DNA from: Cyanodermella asteris
Taxonomy: Eukaryota; Ascomycota; Lecanoromycetes; Ostropales; Stictidaceae
DNA length: 64,000 nucleotides
NCBI GenBank assembly: GCA_900618795.1
Contig: UYJD01000001.1
Span: 2,119,732 to 2,183,731 of the forward strand
Reading direction: 5' to 3'
The notes below the pieces were generated by a model that saw nothing but the letters and a program-made list of their open reading frames with translations, was not told the DNA's origin and made no database searches. The position numbers were made by a program, and so were the translations under genes. This document shows positions 34,221 to 44,131 of this stretch, one piece after another. The number at the start of each line of letters is the position of its first letter. Position 1 is the first letter of the stretch.

Positions 34221-35402
34221 TCACGGGCTTGGCTGAACCTGTATCTCTAACGTCTCGGCTACCCGTTTGTGTCCAGCCTCGACATCATTCTTCTGCAGAA
34301 GCTCGGCCTCGCCAATACTCTCCACACTTTCTGTGGGGCTGTCCGTGGCATGTGTCTTGAGCTGCTTCGGTTTCATGAACGGGTAGTGACCGGTCTTCTC
34401 GTGGAAGCGTAAAACAAGGAAGAAAACGATGACGACCAACCAGTACAGGTTGTGGGAGAGGACGCTGCCGTAGGTAGCGCTGTTCTGCCAGCCGAAAAGG
34501 GAGTTGAAGATGCCCCAGCCGCCATCGCTGTAGATTTCCGGGTTGCAGCAATTGACGTGCCAGACCGACTTGCGGATGTCGTAGGAGCCGGGTCCCGAAC
34601 CGGTCTCGGCGGCGTCGCCACCCGTGAGCTTCTTCCACTTATCCTGCTCGAAGCTCCAGACGGCCTTGCTGAAGAGACCGGCGGAGATGAGATAGAGGAA
34701 GCAAGTGCTGACAATGAGGAAGATCTGGATCTTGGCCATGTTGCCGCCCCTGGATGTGTGATTAGAAACATTCTCGTAGTCGGCTCAACAGATATGTACT
34801 TACTTGTAGATCAGATAGCCTATCAGTCCTCCAGCCGCAAGACCGCAAATGACAGCAAGCGGGAAAGCTGTTGCAGGCAGACCAAGAGAGACGCCACCGA
34901 TGAAGACAACGGCCTCCAAGCCCTCACGCAGGACAGTGATGAAGGGCAGGATGAAGAGAGCGTACTTCTCGCAGAACCTCTTGAACCTGTTCTTGGCGGT
35001 GCCAGTCTTCAGACTGTCCTTGGACTCGATTGCCTTTGCGATCTTGACTCTCCACTTGTCCTGGAGCTTGCTCACGCGGAGAAGTGCAGCGCCCATGATG
35101 GTGATGACAATGGAAGCAACCAAGCTGAACGCGCCCTCCCAATTGTCCTCGGCCGCGGCCCAAGAGTCAAGGCCAATGCCATAAAAGGCACCGATCATGC
35201 CTGCTCCGATGGTTATGGTGATGATAAGTCCTATGCCGGTGCCCCACCAGACCTGTCTGACGAGCTTCTTGTAAGTTGCAGCATCGCGCTCAGGACCGAG
35301 TGTCTGCTTGAGAAATGCAAGCAGAATGGAGACGATGATTGATGTCTCGAGACATTCTCTCATGCAAATGAAGAAGACTGGGACGGCGAAGACGTCTGGC
35401 AT
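34221..35402 (-). CDS. FTR1: high-affinity iron permease Ftr1
   Basis: Plasma-membrane iron permease that works with the Fet3 oxidase. Two exons, 35402-34804 and 34749-34221, give 375 aa. It has about seven membrane spans. Both R-E-x-L-E iron-transport motifs are present: RECLE at 15-19 and REGLE at 159-163. The extracellular loop before the last span contains two adjacent Cys (NCCNPE). The C-terminal tail is hydrophilic. The start is the first ATG ([14 protein letters not shown]); the frame runs a few codons further only to a TTG. It is transcribed divergently from FET3, the usual fungal arrangement for co-regulated reductive iron uptake. Confidence 0.96.
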
Positions 35403-37088
35403 CTTGTAGTTTGGCAATGAGAATAGACTCGAAAGAGCTGTCTGGCTGAGTGCGGCTCACAAGAAGAAAGAGCTGAGAAACAGAGTCGGGTTGGGAGAAT
35501 ACGGCGAAGCCGTTACTACTCCGAGCGTGGTCCCACGTGCCTGTGGATGCAGGCTTCGTATTCAGAGCGTGGTGATCCGAAGAATGAGAATTTGAGTCTG
35601 CAAGCGAGCCGGCTGATAAGATCGAAAAACGTGCCCTGGCTGAGCGGGAGGACGGAAAGATGGCTCGACATGACCAGGGATGATTTGTCGTACAATTCTA
35701 CGAAGCTGCAGCTGGGCCGTGGCTGAAGTCAATAGGAAATCGAGTGTGCGGATCAGATAAAGCTTTTGCCGCTATCTGATCCGCCCATTGGCCAACCACA
35801 TGGAGAACCCCGCCGTTCGTCTTACCACCTCATCTCCACTCCAGCTACATCCCTCGCCGGTTCACACCGACCGCTGTCCATCCTTGCCCATCCTGGTTGG
35901 GTCCGACCATGACTTTGCCAGAGGACCGCCATCTAGACACCGTGCCCGTCGGTCGGTCGTGGAGAACACATGGAGGTTCCTGCTCTACCCAGGGGCTTTT
36001 GCACTACGTTTATGCTTGAGCAGCTGATTTTGAGCCTGTCCGTGGATCTGTGAACAAAGACCATGTGCGACTGTAAAGAACGTACGACCGGCTGTCGCAA
36101 GTGCACAATCCGATAATGCAGCTGGAGTGATGGGGGAACAGATGGCAACAGCTTCCCACTCAGTCACCGGCCGAGCGTCGCCCCCTGCTGCCCACTTGCA
36201 AAGCTTGTCTCACGCCACAAAAGAATGTTTCCGACCAGTGACCCGGCTGTTACCATTATTTGGCATTGACCAGGAAACGCAGACAGCAGGTTTCATACCG
36301 CGTGAGAGCTCGTGATCCTAGTCGAGACGCGACTTTAGCCTTTTTCTTCGACCTGAAAGGAAATTCTCTGCTACAAGCGCCTCGCTACTGAGATCATCCA
36401 GCTTATAGGCCGCAGGTGGCGCATCCATGTCGAACTTTTCCAACTGATCCCTGGTCATCGGCTCCCGCCTTTGCTGTTTTTATCAGATACGATAATCTAA
36501 TCAATCTCCCCAGCGGCCACTTTCGTCCCAGCATTCGGTTCCAGCGACCCCGACATCGCTTGTCTCAATCCATTGCCATCTCCCTGCCTCTTCCACCTGC
36601 GAACTCAATGTCAGCTCTGTGAACTATAGTGCTGAGCAACCACCATTCTCACTCACACTACAGGACCCGAATAATTCAATCTGTGAGAGACACGACTGCT
36701 CAATTGATCAAGGATCCTCACGTCGTCTACCTCACAGTGGGGCACGATCAGAGTTTCTTTGATCCCTCATCTTTGGCTCAACGTGTCTGACCTACAGGTG
36801 CTGGGCCTTGAAGATCCCCACTGTTGCTTCTAGGCTGTGCCCAGCATCCCCGCTGGATGCCCTGGAAGGGTCCAAGACAGTGTGGAGTCCTCTGACATAC
36901 CTTCCACAATCCGTAGAGGTGTCGAAGCTTCGGTTGCCCGACCAAAAGATTAGCCTCTTTCAGGCTTTGCTGTCCGACGGATAGTCGCGCGACCTTATCG
37001 GAGCCACGCAGGCCACACAACTCGCACGTTTGCTGCCCAGTGCCTTCTGCTTTTGCGTCCAAGGACATTTCCCTCGTCACAGCTCAGC
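35403..37088. promoter_or_regulatory. shared FTR1/FET3 promoter region
   Basis: 1.7 kb between the divergent starts of iron permease and multicopper oxidase. It contains several GATA-type sites. ATCAGATAA at 35752-35760 is an exact match to the ATCWGATAA consensus of fungal iron repressors of the SreA/Urbs1 class. ATCAGATAG lies on the minus strand at 35772-35780, ATCAGATAC at 36482-36490, and TGATAAG at 35614-35620. These suggest iron-dependent repression of both genes; the regulator itself is not in this window. Confidence 0.7.
35748..35784. promoter_or_regulatory. perfect 12-bp inverted repeat of GATA iron-responsive sites
   Basis: The left arm GCGGATCAGATA (35748-35759) and right arm TATCTGATCCGC (35773-35784) are exact reverse complements, separated by 13 bp. 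Each arm contains ATCAGATA, the core of the SreA-type site. It lies 346-382 bp upstream of the FTR1 ATG and about 1.3 kb from the FET3 ATG. A paired binding site is inferred. Confidence 0.75.
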
Positions 37089-39115
37089 ATGGGAGCCATC
37101 CACCGAACAATGGTATCATCTAGCATCATGCAGTTCCTGCTAATGCTGGCCGTCCTTGCTATCATCGCCCAGGCAAAGACGGTGACCTACGACTGGAACG
37201 TCACTTGGGTCGACGCAAGTCCAGATGGAGTAACTCGACAAGTTATTGGCATAAATGGCAAGTGGCCACTACCTGAGTTGAGGGCATCCGTGAACGATAC
37301 TGTTCGCGTCAACCTTCAGAACCAGCTGGGAGATGAAACAACCAGTCTGCACTTCCACGGTCTATTCATGAACGGCAGCAACCACATGGACGGACCCACA
37401 GGAGTTACTCAATGTTCTGTGCCTCCAGGAAGCTCAATTTCGTACGAATTCAACGTATGTCCTCGATCCAAGATGTGGATTGAAAGTATGCTGACTTTTC
37501 TTTCAGATCACGCAGCCAGGCACCTACTGGTACCACAGCCACGATCATGCTCAATACCCCGACGGGCTGAGAGGTCCTATCATCATTGATGACCCGGATG
37601 ACCCTTTCAAAGACATGTACGATGAAGAAGTCGTAATCACCTTGTCCGACTGGTAAGCAGCATCAGACTCACAAGCACGAAGCTTCATTGCTTACTGGTC
37701 TAGGTATCACGACAAAATGACCGATCTTCTTCCTGCGTTCGTCAATGTCGTCAATCCCACCGGCGCCGAGCCAGTTCCAGATGCGACTCTCATGAACGAC
37801 ACTCAAAATTTGCAGGTCGAAGTAGAACCCGGGAAGACGTATAAATTCCGTTTCGTCAACATTGGCGCCTTTGCTGGCCAATATGTGTGGTTTCAAGACC
37901 ATTCGATGCAAGTTGTCGAAGTCGATGGTGTCTATACACAGCCAGCTGATGCCGACATGATTTACATGACAGCTGCGCAGAGATACTCAGTGCTGGTGAC
38001 TATGAAGAATGACACCAGCTCCAACTTCGCCATCAACGCCGCCATGGATCAGGATTATTTTGACACTGTCCCCGACGGATTGCAAAGTAATTCCACCGGC
38101 TTTCTCGTGTACGATGCATCCAAACAGATGCCTGGCCCAAGCTCAGTCGACGAGTATGATCCTTTTGATGACTACACACTGGTCCCTCAAGATGGCATGG
38201 AGTTGCTCGATAATGTTGATTACTCCTTCGAGCTCAACTTCCACATGGACGATCTTAGTGACGGCGCAAACTACGCCTTCTTCAATGACATAACCTACGT
38301 ATCGCCCAAGGTACCGACCCTGTATACAGCACTCTCGTCGGGCACGTCGGCCAACGTGTCGCAAATCTACGGCAGTAACACGAATGCTTTTGTGCTCGAG
38401 AAAGACCAGGTTGTGCAGATCGTCGTCAACTCCATGGACCCTGGCAAGCACCCCTTTCATTTGCACGGACACAACTTTCAGGCCGTCTACCGGTCACCAG
38501 ACAACTACGGAGCGTACAATTATAATGAGACGTTTGCAAAGGTCCCTTCCCGACGCGATACCTTCATGGTCAACCCGAACGGCAATGTTGTGCTGCGCTT
38601 CAAGGCTGACAACCCCGGTATCTGGCTCTTCCATTGCCACATTGAATGGTAAGCTGAATCTGACTCGAACATGACAAAGCGGCGGCTGACACGTGCCCAG
38701 GCATTTGGCCACTGGCCTCATTGCGACCATGATCGAAGCTCCCTTCGACATCCAGGCCCAATATCCCAATGGCATCAATAGCCTGCCAAAGGACCACGTT
38801 GACGCATGCAAAGCCAACAACCAACCCTACCAGGGCAACGCTGCCGGCAACTTGAACAACCTGATGGACCTGAGCGGCGAAAATCTCCCTCCACCTCCCT
38901 TGCCTGCCGGCTTCACGGCCCGGGGCATCGTGGCATTAGTCTTCTCCTGCGTGAGCGCGTTCCTGGGCATGGCTGTCATTGGCTGGTACGGTATCGGCGA
39001 GATCTCGGACAAGAAAGGCGCCGGTGCCGCGAAAGTGCAGAACGACGGACAGGCCCAGACACGAGAGGTGAGCGGGGAGGGTAAGTCATCGACGGAAATT
39101 GAGCAAGCACGATGA
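37089..39115 (+). CDS. FET3: Fet3-type ferroxidase (multicopper oxidase), membrane-anchored
   Basis: Cell-surface copper enzyme that oxidises Fe2+ to Fe3+ for uptake through Ftr1. Four exons, 37089-37454, 37507-37652, 37704-38648 and 38701-39115, give 623 aa. A signal peptide is followed by [11 protein letters not shown], the typical mature start. The copper-binding motifs are complete: HFHG at 88-91, [17 protein letters not shown], and HCHIEWH, the last split by the final intron. Many N-glycosylation sequons are present. A C-terminal membrane span ([21 protein letters not shown]) has the predicted short tail in the cytosol. The start could also be an ATG 7 or 14 codons later. It is divergent from FTR1. 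Confidence 0.96.
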
Positions 39116-42033
39116 GTTCACACAGGAAGTTGAGCGAACCTTTTGAAAAATAGTCGATGGGTGAGTCGTAAATGATCTTGGTAACCTGATGTGCGCATGA
39201 CTCTCAGCAAATTGCGTTGTGAACAGTACTCATCACCCGAAGACGTTGATTAGGATTGAAAAATGCAAGCTATGTGCCGGACATCTGCGTGCTGCACGCG
39301 TGTGAACCACTGATCCAACTCTCGAGATACTTGGTTACGCACTTGCGTTAGTGTTGAGGTGAGTCTCTAGCTAGGCACTAAGCCAGACACTTGGCAGGCT
39401 GGCTACTCGAACGAGCATAGAGTGAGTAGCTAAGAAGATACTCAAACAGCTCATTGGGTCAGTTCTCGGATTAGCACTTGACTCGATATTTCAAGACATC
39501 GACCTGATCAGCCACTGAGCGTTCAGCGACGTGACTACCAGTGGAGTCATTGTTGACGCACGTGCGATGTAGAAAGAAAAATTGCCTTGTTGTGCACAGA
39601 AGACTGCCAAAGCGAGATGGCTTGTATTCATTCCGATATCGTCTCTCGCGTCTATGCTTCTACTTTCCTTGACGCAAGAAGAATTCAGCGGCAAGAGATG
39701 TATCGACTCCGGATTGATGCAGCTGCTCAATGCCCTCTTCCAGCAGCAGTATACCTGGCCATCTCTTCACTTATTCCCGACAAGCCAGAATCGCACGCTG
39801 ACAACCGCCCATTTGCAACGTCATCCTGCTGGCTCGGACTCGATTGATTCGTGTCGGTGCGAGTGAGCACGGTGCGGGTGACCGAACCCTGCAGCGGCCG
39901 GTCTGGATGTGACAACGCACACGACTTGGCCTTTGTTGGAACAGCGCTGGGACGAAAGAGCTTCTTGAAACGTTTCAGAAAGCCCGAGTGTTCTAGAGGA
40001 AAAGGGGTCAGCGTGAGCGACAGGTCCGTCGATTGATAGCGCCAGGGCAAATAGCATTGTGCAGCTGCATGTAGATGATTGCGAGTGCCGATTGCGATCG
40101 AGCAATTTAACCACAATCATGCAGTTAAAAAGTCGACTTTGACGAAGCGTTGGCGAGCAAGGGGCAAGCAGACAAATCCTTGGCTGCCTAGGAGAACTGG
40201 GAGAGACAGAATTTATCTCTGGAATTTCTGTGCGCCGTGGAGAGATTGATTAGTTATTACCTTTCTCATCACGCGAATCCCACTGCGCGAGCAGAATACC
40301 AGACATTGTACTCCGGCCTCTGTGATAGCAAAAGGGGCTCCGCGGCCTTCTAAGCGAGCCTCACATATCCCAGAAGTCTATACGACGGTCGAACAACCGT
40401 GACAAGGTAGGGGAAGGAATCGTGGTAATAAGATGGCCTTGTGGTGATTAGTGTTTATGCCGCTCCCATGCAAGGTTGTCACCATGCCGGGTGGTTCAGG
40501 CTTGGGTTTGTATTGTCTTAGTGTTGGAATGATGGGTGCGGGGAGCTGCAGGGTCTCCTCAGACAATCACGGGTGAAGGGACCTTCGCGGACTTGAGTTC
40601 ATCCGCGCCTGGACTCTGCAGTACTGTGCGAGATACAGACACGAAGTACACCAGGGCATCGTACTGTGATGTGTGCCCTGGACAGATCACGGCTGTTTGA
40701 ATGCCGTATATACGGGACATCTGTGAGCCCGCGGAAACCGGTAATACACGCCGGTGATTTGGATAGATCACTCAGCGAGTCAAATTGAGGTCTGTGTCGG
40801 TCGGTATGGCGGAAGAATTCGACTCGATGTTGGACCACCACTGCAACGTTGTCTCACCGCTGCCAAGCAGGACGATGAACGAATAGGCGCATGAGGAAAC
40901 ATGGACCGGAGCTTCTGAGGGGCTCTAGACGTAAATACAAATAGTCCCCATCAGTCGGATACGAGACTTTTCCAGGCACCTCGCAAATTGCAGCGGTCAC
41001 AACATCAAATTGAGTTGAGGTTGAGGCTGACAGACGCGCATCATGTCAGGTAAAGCGCTTGTCTGATAACAGAACCAGGAGTCGCAGTCAAAGAAGGATT
41101 CTCCAGATATGATGCAGCTCGTTGCTCGCCTGATGGCAAAACAGAAGACCAGACGCTAACGGCTCGCCTCTGGCCGCGGGCGACAAGGCCGCAGAACGTA
41201 GAGCTGTTGTTGGCCAGGCCATGGGAAAGAATGTCAAAGACAAGACGTGTGGTTGATGCAATCTCCCTCATGCGGCACGAGCTTGGGGGTGTGGTAGCAC
41301 AGGTACAGATGTGGAATATCGATAGGCGGATGGTCGATGATGCCATGGCGAAATCAGAACAAGGATGTGATTCGCCATGAGAAGAGCGCCAGCTGGCCGA
41401 GGCGGCCGTAAAGAGATTAGAGGGAAAACAGAGTTCAGCTCTGCTTTGCTGAGCGGCAAAAGAGTGAAGTCACGCCGGGATCAGGCTGCGGCGCATCAGC
41501 GTGGAGGAAGGCGTGAAGACGTCCAGGCCTCCGTGGAGCTGTCCCAAGCGGTTTAGCGGCAGACGTGAGCTAGGCAGTTCTGGGTCGCCCCTGCCTGCTG
41601 GCTGCCAGAAAAGGCAACAATCGCTGAACAGAGTTGCCCGCTAGGCCGCTTGGGGACGCCTAAGCTCAGCTGCGCTTGCCTGTTCACTCCACGATGATGC
41701 CCATGTTGCTCCTGCCGTCCGTTGTGATTCGCCGGGTGGCGCCTGCCCTTTGACATTTGGCCGTCATGTCCACATCAGAGCAAGCAATCAGGCCGGATGT
41801 TCACCATCCGGCTTTTGCAGCTTTCTGCGCCCAGAAGGTACGCAGGCTGAGAGCTCGCAGCCAGGACAGGTAGCTCTACAAATACATCACCACTCCTGCA
41901 CTTTTCCCCTTCGTGCTCCTCGTGGCGATCGTCAACTCTCCTCGTGCACTTCAAAGCCCTGTCGCTGCAGCTTTCTTGCCTGTCTAGTATTATACAATCC
42001 CTAATCGAGTCAACTCTCTTAACTATAATCATA
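39116..42033. other. 2.9-kb gene-poor region, possible decayed tandem repeat
   Basis: No open frame exceeds about 130 codons, and none has a recognisable product. Between about 39340 and 39490 the sequence repeats words such as GGCACT, ACTTGG, TAGCTAAG and AGCACTTGACTCGA at rough 12-bp spacing, reminiscent of the 12-bp minisatellite at 11.0 kb but strongly decayed. The right end (41880-42033) is CT-rich with a TATTATA-like box near 41990 and must be the promoter of the following gene. Confidence 0.4.
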
Positions 42034-42998
42034 ATGTTCACCAAGACTGCTATCGTCGCCACGGTGGCCGGCCTTGCCGCCGCCGCCCCGGCTCCCACCT
42101 CCAAGCGTCAGGTCAATGACGGTGAGTTCTCGTCAAGCTTCAAATGTCGGGTATCGGATACTGATTCTCACCAGGCGTCATTCTCAACTACGCCCTCACC
42201 CTCGAGCACCTCGAGTCCAAGTTCTACCGCGAGGGTCTTGCCAACTACACCCAGCAGCAGTTCATCGACGCCGGCTTTGCTGATCCCTTCTACACCAACT
42301 TAAAGGAGATCTCCTACGACGAGGACACCCACGTCAGCTTCCTGACCAGCGCTCTGTCCGCTGCCGGCGTTGCCCCCGTCGCCGAGTGCACCTACGCCTT
42401 CCCCTCCACCGACGCAAAGTCCTTCGTTGCCGTCTCCCAGATCCTCGAGGGTGTCGGTGTCAGCGCCTACCTTGGTGCTGCAAAGTCTATTGCTAACGCA
42501 AACTACCTTACCGCCGCCGGCTCTATCTTGACCGTCGAGTCGCGTCACAACGCCTACATCCGTGCTGCTCAGAAGCAATCTCCTTTCCCTCAGCCCTTCG
42601 ACGCTCCTCTCACTTTCGACGAGGTTTACTCTTTGGCCGCTCCCTTCATCACGAGCTGCCCTTCATCCAACGCCGCTCTGCCCGTCAAGGCTTTCCCGGC
42701 TCTTGCCCTCGGCACCACTGGCACCATTGCCAGCGGCCAGACCATCACCCTCAGCACCCCCGGCTACACCCTTGTTGCCCCGGCCGGTGCTCAGCTCTAC
42801 GCTGCCTGGATCGCCGTCACTGGCCCCGTCTTCACTGACGTTACAGCCGTCAGCGGTGGCTTCACCACCAGCATCCCCAAGGGCTTCGCCGGCCGGAGCT
42901 ACGTTGTCTTGACCACCTGCAAGGACGCCGTCAACGACGACACCGTCGCTGCTGGCCCTGCCATCGTCGACATTGCCGGTGCCGTCGGTACCCAGTAA
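42034..42998 (+). CDS. Rds1-like secreted protein with ferritin-like domain
   Basis: Two exons, 42034-42121 and 42175-42998, give 303 aa. The N-terminus has a signal peptide (MFTKTAIVATVAGLAAAAPAP) with a likely Lys-Arg processing site (SKRQ). The main domain is a ferritin-like four-helix bundle of the fungal Rds1 (stress/starvation response) type. GVILNYALTLEHLESKFYREGL and YDEDTHVSFLTSAL carry the Glu and His residues expected of a di-metal centre, and ESRHNAYIRAA closes it. The C-terminal third is Ala/Thr/Val-rich, probably a beta-rich domain. The codon use is strongly biased to C-ending codons, suggesting high expression. The role in the cell is poorly known; carbon or stress induction is inferred from the family. 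Confidence 0.9.
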
Positions 42999-43965
42999 GC
43001 ATCTCGCTCGATCAGGTTTCCAAGCTCGTGGCATTTGGGGAGGCGAGTCCATATTAAAAAAATGTCGCGTCGCGCTCGTCGTGTTTGGACTCGGGCACGG
43101 CACTAATGGCGCACCGATCATCTAAGGTGTCGATTTGTCAATGCGTAATGGTATTGAGACGAAGCTTGACCATACGTGGTCCAAAAACTCCCGACCGGCT
43201 CTGATCATTCTGTTTTGCAGACATCTTTGCCATAATGAAACACTATTACACGACCCAATCATGTCCAGTATGAATTGTGATCGAAGTAATCGCGTAAAGT
43301 CCAAAACATAGACCTGACGACATGTCGAACTGAATTGTTCGTGGTGTTGCATGTTTGATTTCCCTTTTACCCTGCCATGTGCATTGCACTGGGTGTTGGC
43401 CAGGGTGGTATTGTACAGTGTCGACGTATCACGCACGCATATCTTTGCTGCGATATTGCTCGGCAGACTTTTGGAACAGTAAGCAGGTTCTGAGGCACGC
43501 CCCAAATCCCTCAGTTTTCCCTTTAGCAAGACCCGACACAGCAGCAATTACCCAGGCCTGAAGCAGCTCCCCGCTCTACGCGGACCACTCTCTGCATCGC
43601 ATGTCTTGAACTCCGAGATTGCGCATTGCCACATGCGGCTCTGGGCGGGCTTTTTCTGGGTTTGAGACTTGCATACACGTCCGAGCTCCCGGAATCGGTC
43701 GTGGTGCAGTCCACGTCTCACGTGAATTCTTGCAACGCTGATTGAGGTCTTCAGCGGGGGCCTGGTGACTAGGTTTCGCCTTGCAACGTGCCGAGCCAAG
43801 TAATCGCAGCGTACCTGGTTTTGAAGCCGGAGCGTGGTTTGGTTGGGGGTACACTGATGATAGTTCGGTCCGCTTCCCGCTGGAACTGTTACGCACTTGT
43901 GGTTATTGTGCAGGCGCCACCAGGCAAGAGAGCGCGCAGAATCACCTTCGCAGGTAGGCTCCAAG
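42999..43965. other. intergenic, downstream of Rds1-like gene
   Basis: About 970 bp with short overlapping frames only. No gene or RNA is recognised. Confidence 0.4.
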
Positions 43966-44131
43966 TGTCACGGACAAAGGAAAGACCGATCAGACGTCAG
44001 GGACGCTGATCCNNNNNNNNNNNNNNNNNNNNNNNNNCCGTGAAGACCCAGACCTACGAGCAACACCTTCAGACTTGACGCCGACCTTCACTGGTCGCCT
44101 ACACAGTCAACCACCCCGTGCCCGCGTTACA
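43966..44131. mobile_element. LTR of an LTR retrotransposon, copy 2 (solo LTR or gap-collapsed element)
   Basis: It begins TGTCACGGACA and ends CGCGTTACA like copy 1. It is flanked by its own perfect 5-bp target duplication, CCAAG, at 43961-43965 and 44132-44136. The last 67 bp are near-identical to copy 1 (64 of 67), while the part left of the gap is much less alike. Both copies lie in the same orientation. A 25-N assembly gap lies inside, so the real length is uncertain. No coding part is visible. Confidence 0.85.
44013..44037. other. assembly gap (25 N)
   Basis: A run of N lies inside LTR copy 2. A round, small N count suggests a placeholder rather than a measured length. Confidence 0.99.

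Noticed and set aside
34452-35342. Plus-strand open frame over FTR1
   Set aside because: It is antisense to both exons of the iron permease and runs through its intron; no family resemblance.
40380-40420. T-arm-like sequence around GGTTGTTCGACCG (minus strand)
   Set aside because: The stem-loop has the wrong loop length and there is no acceptor, D or anticodon arm around it; not a tRNA.
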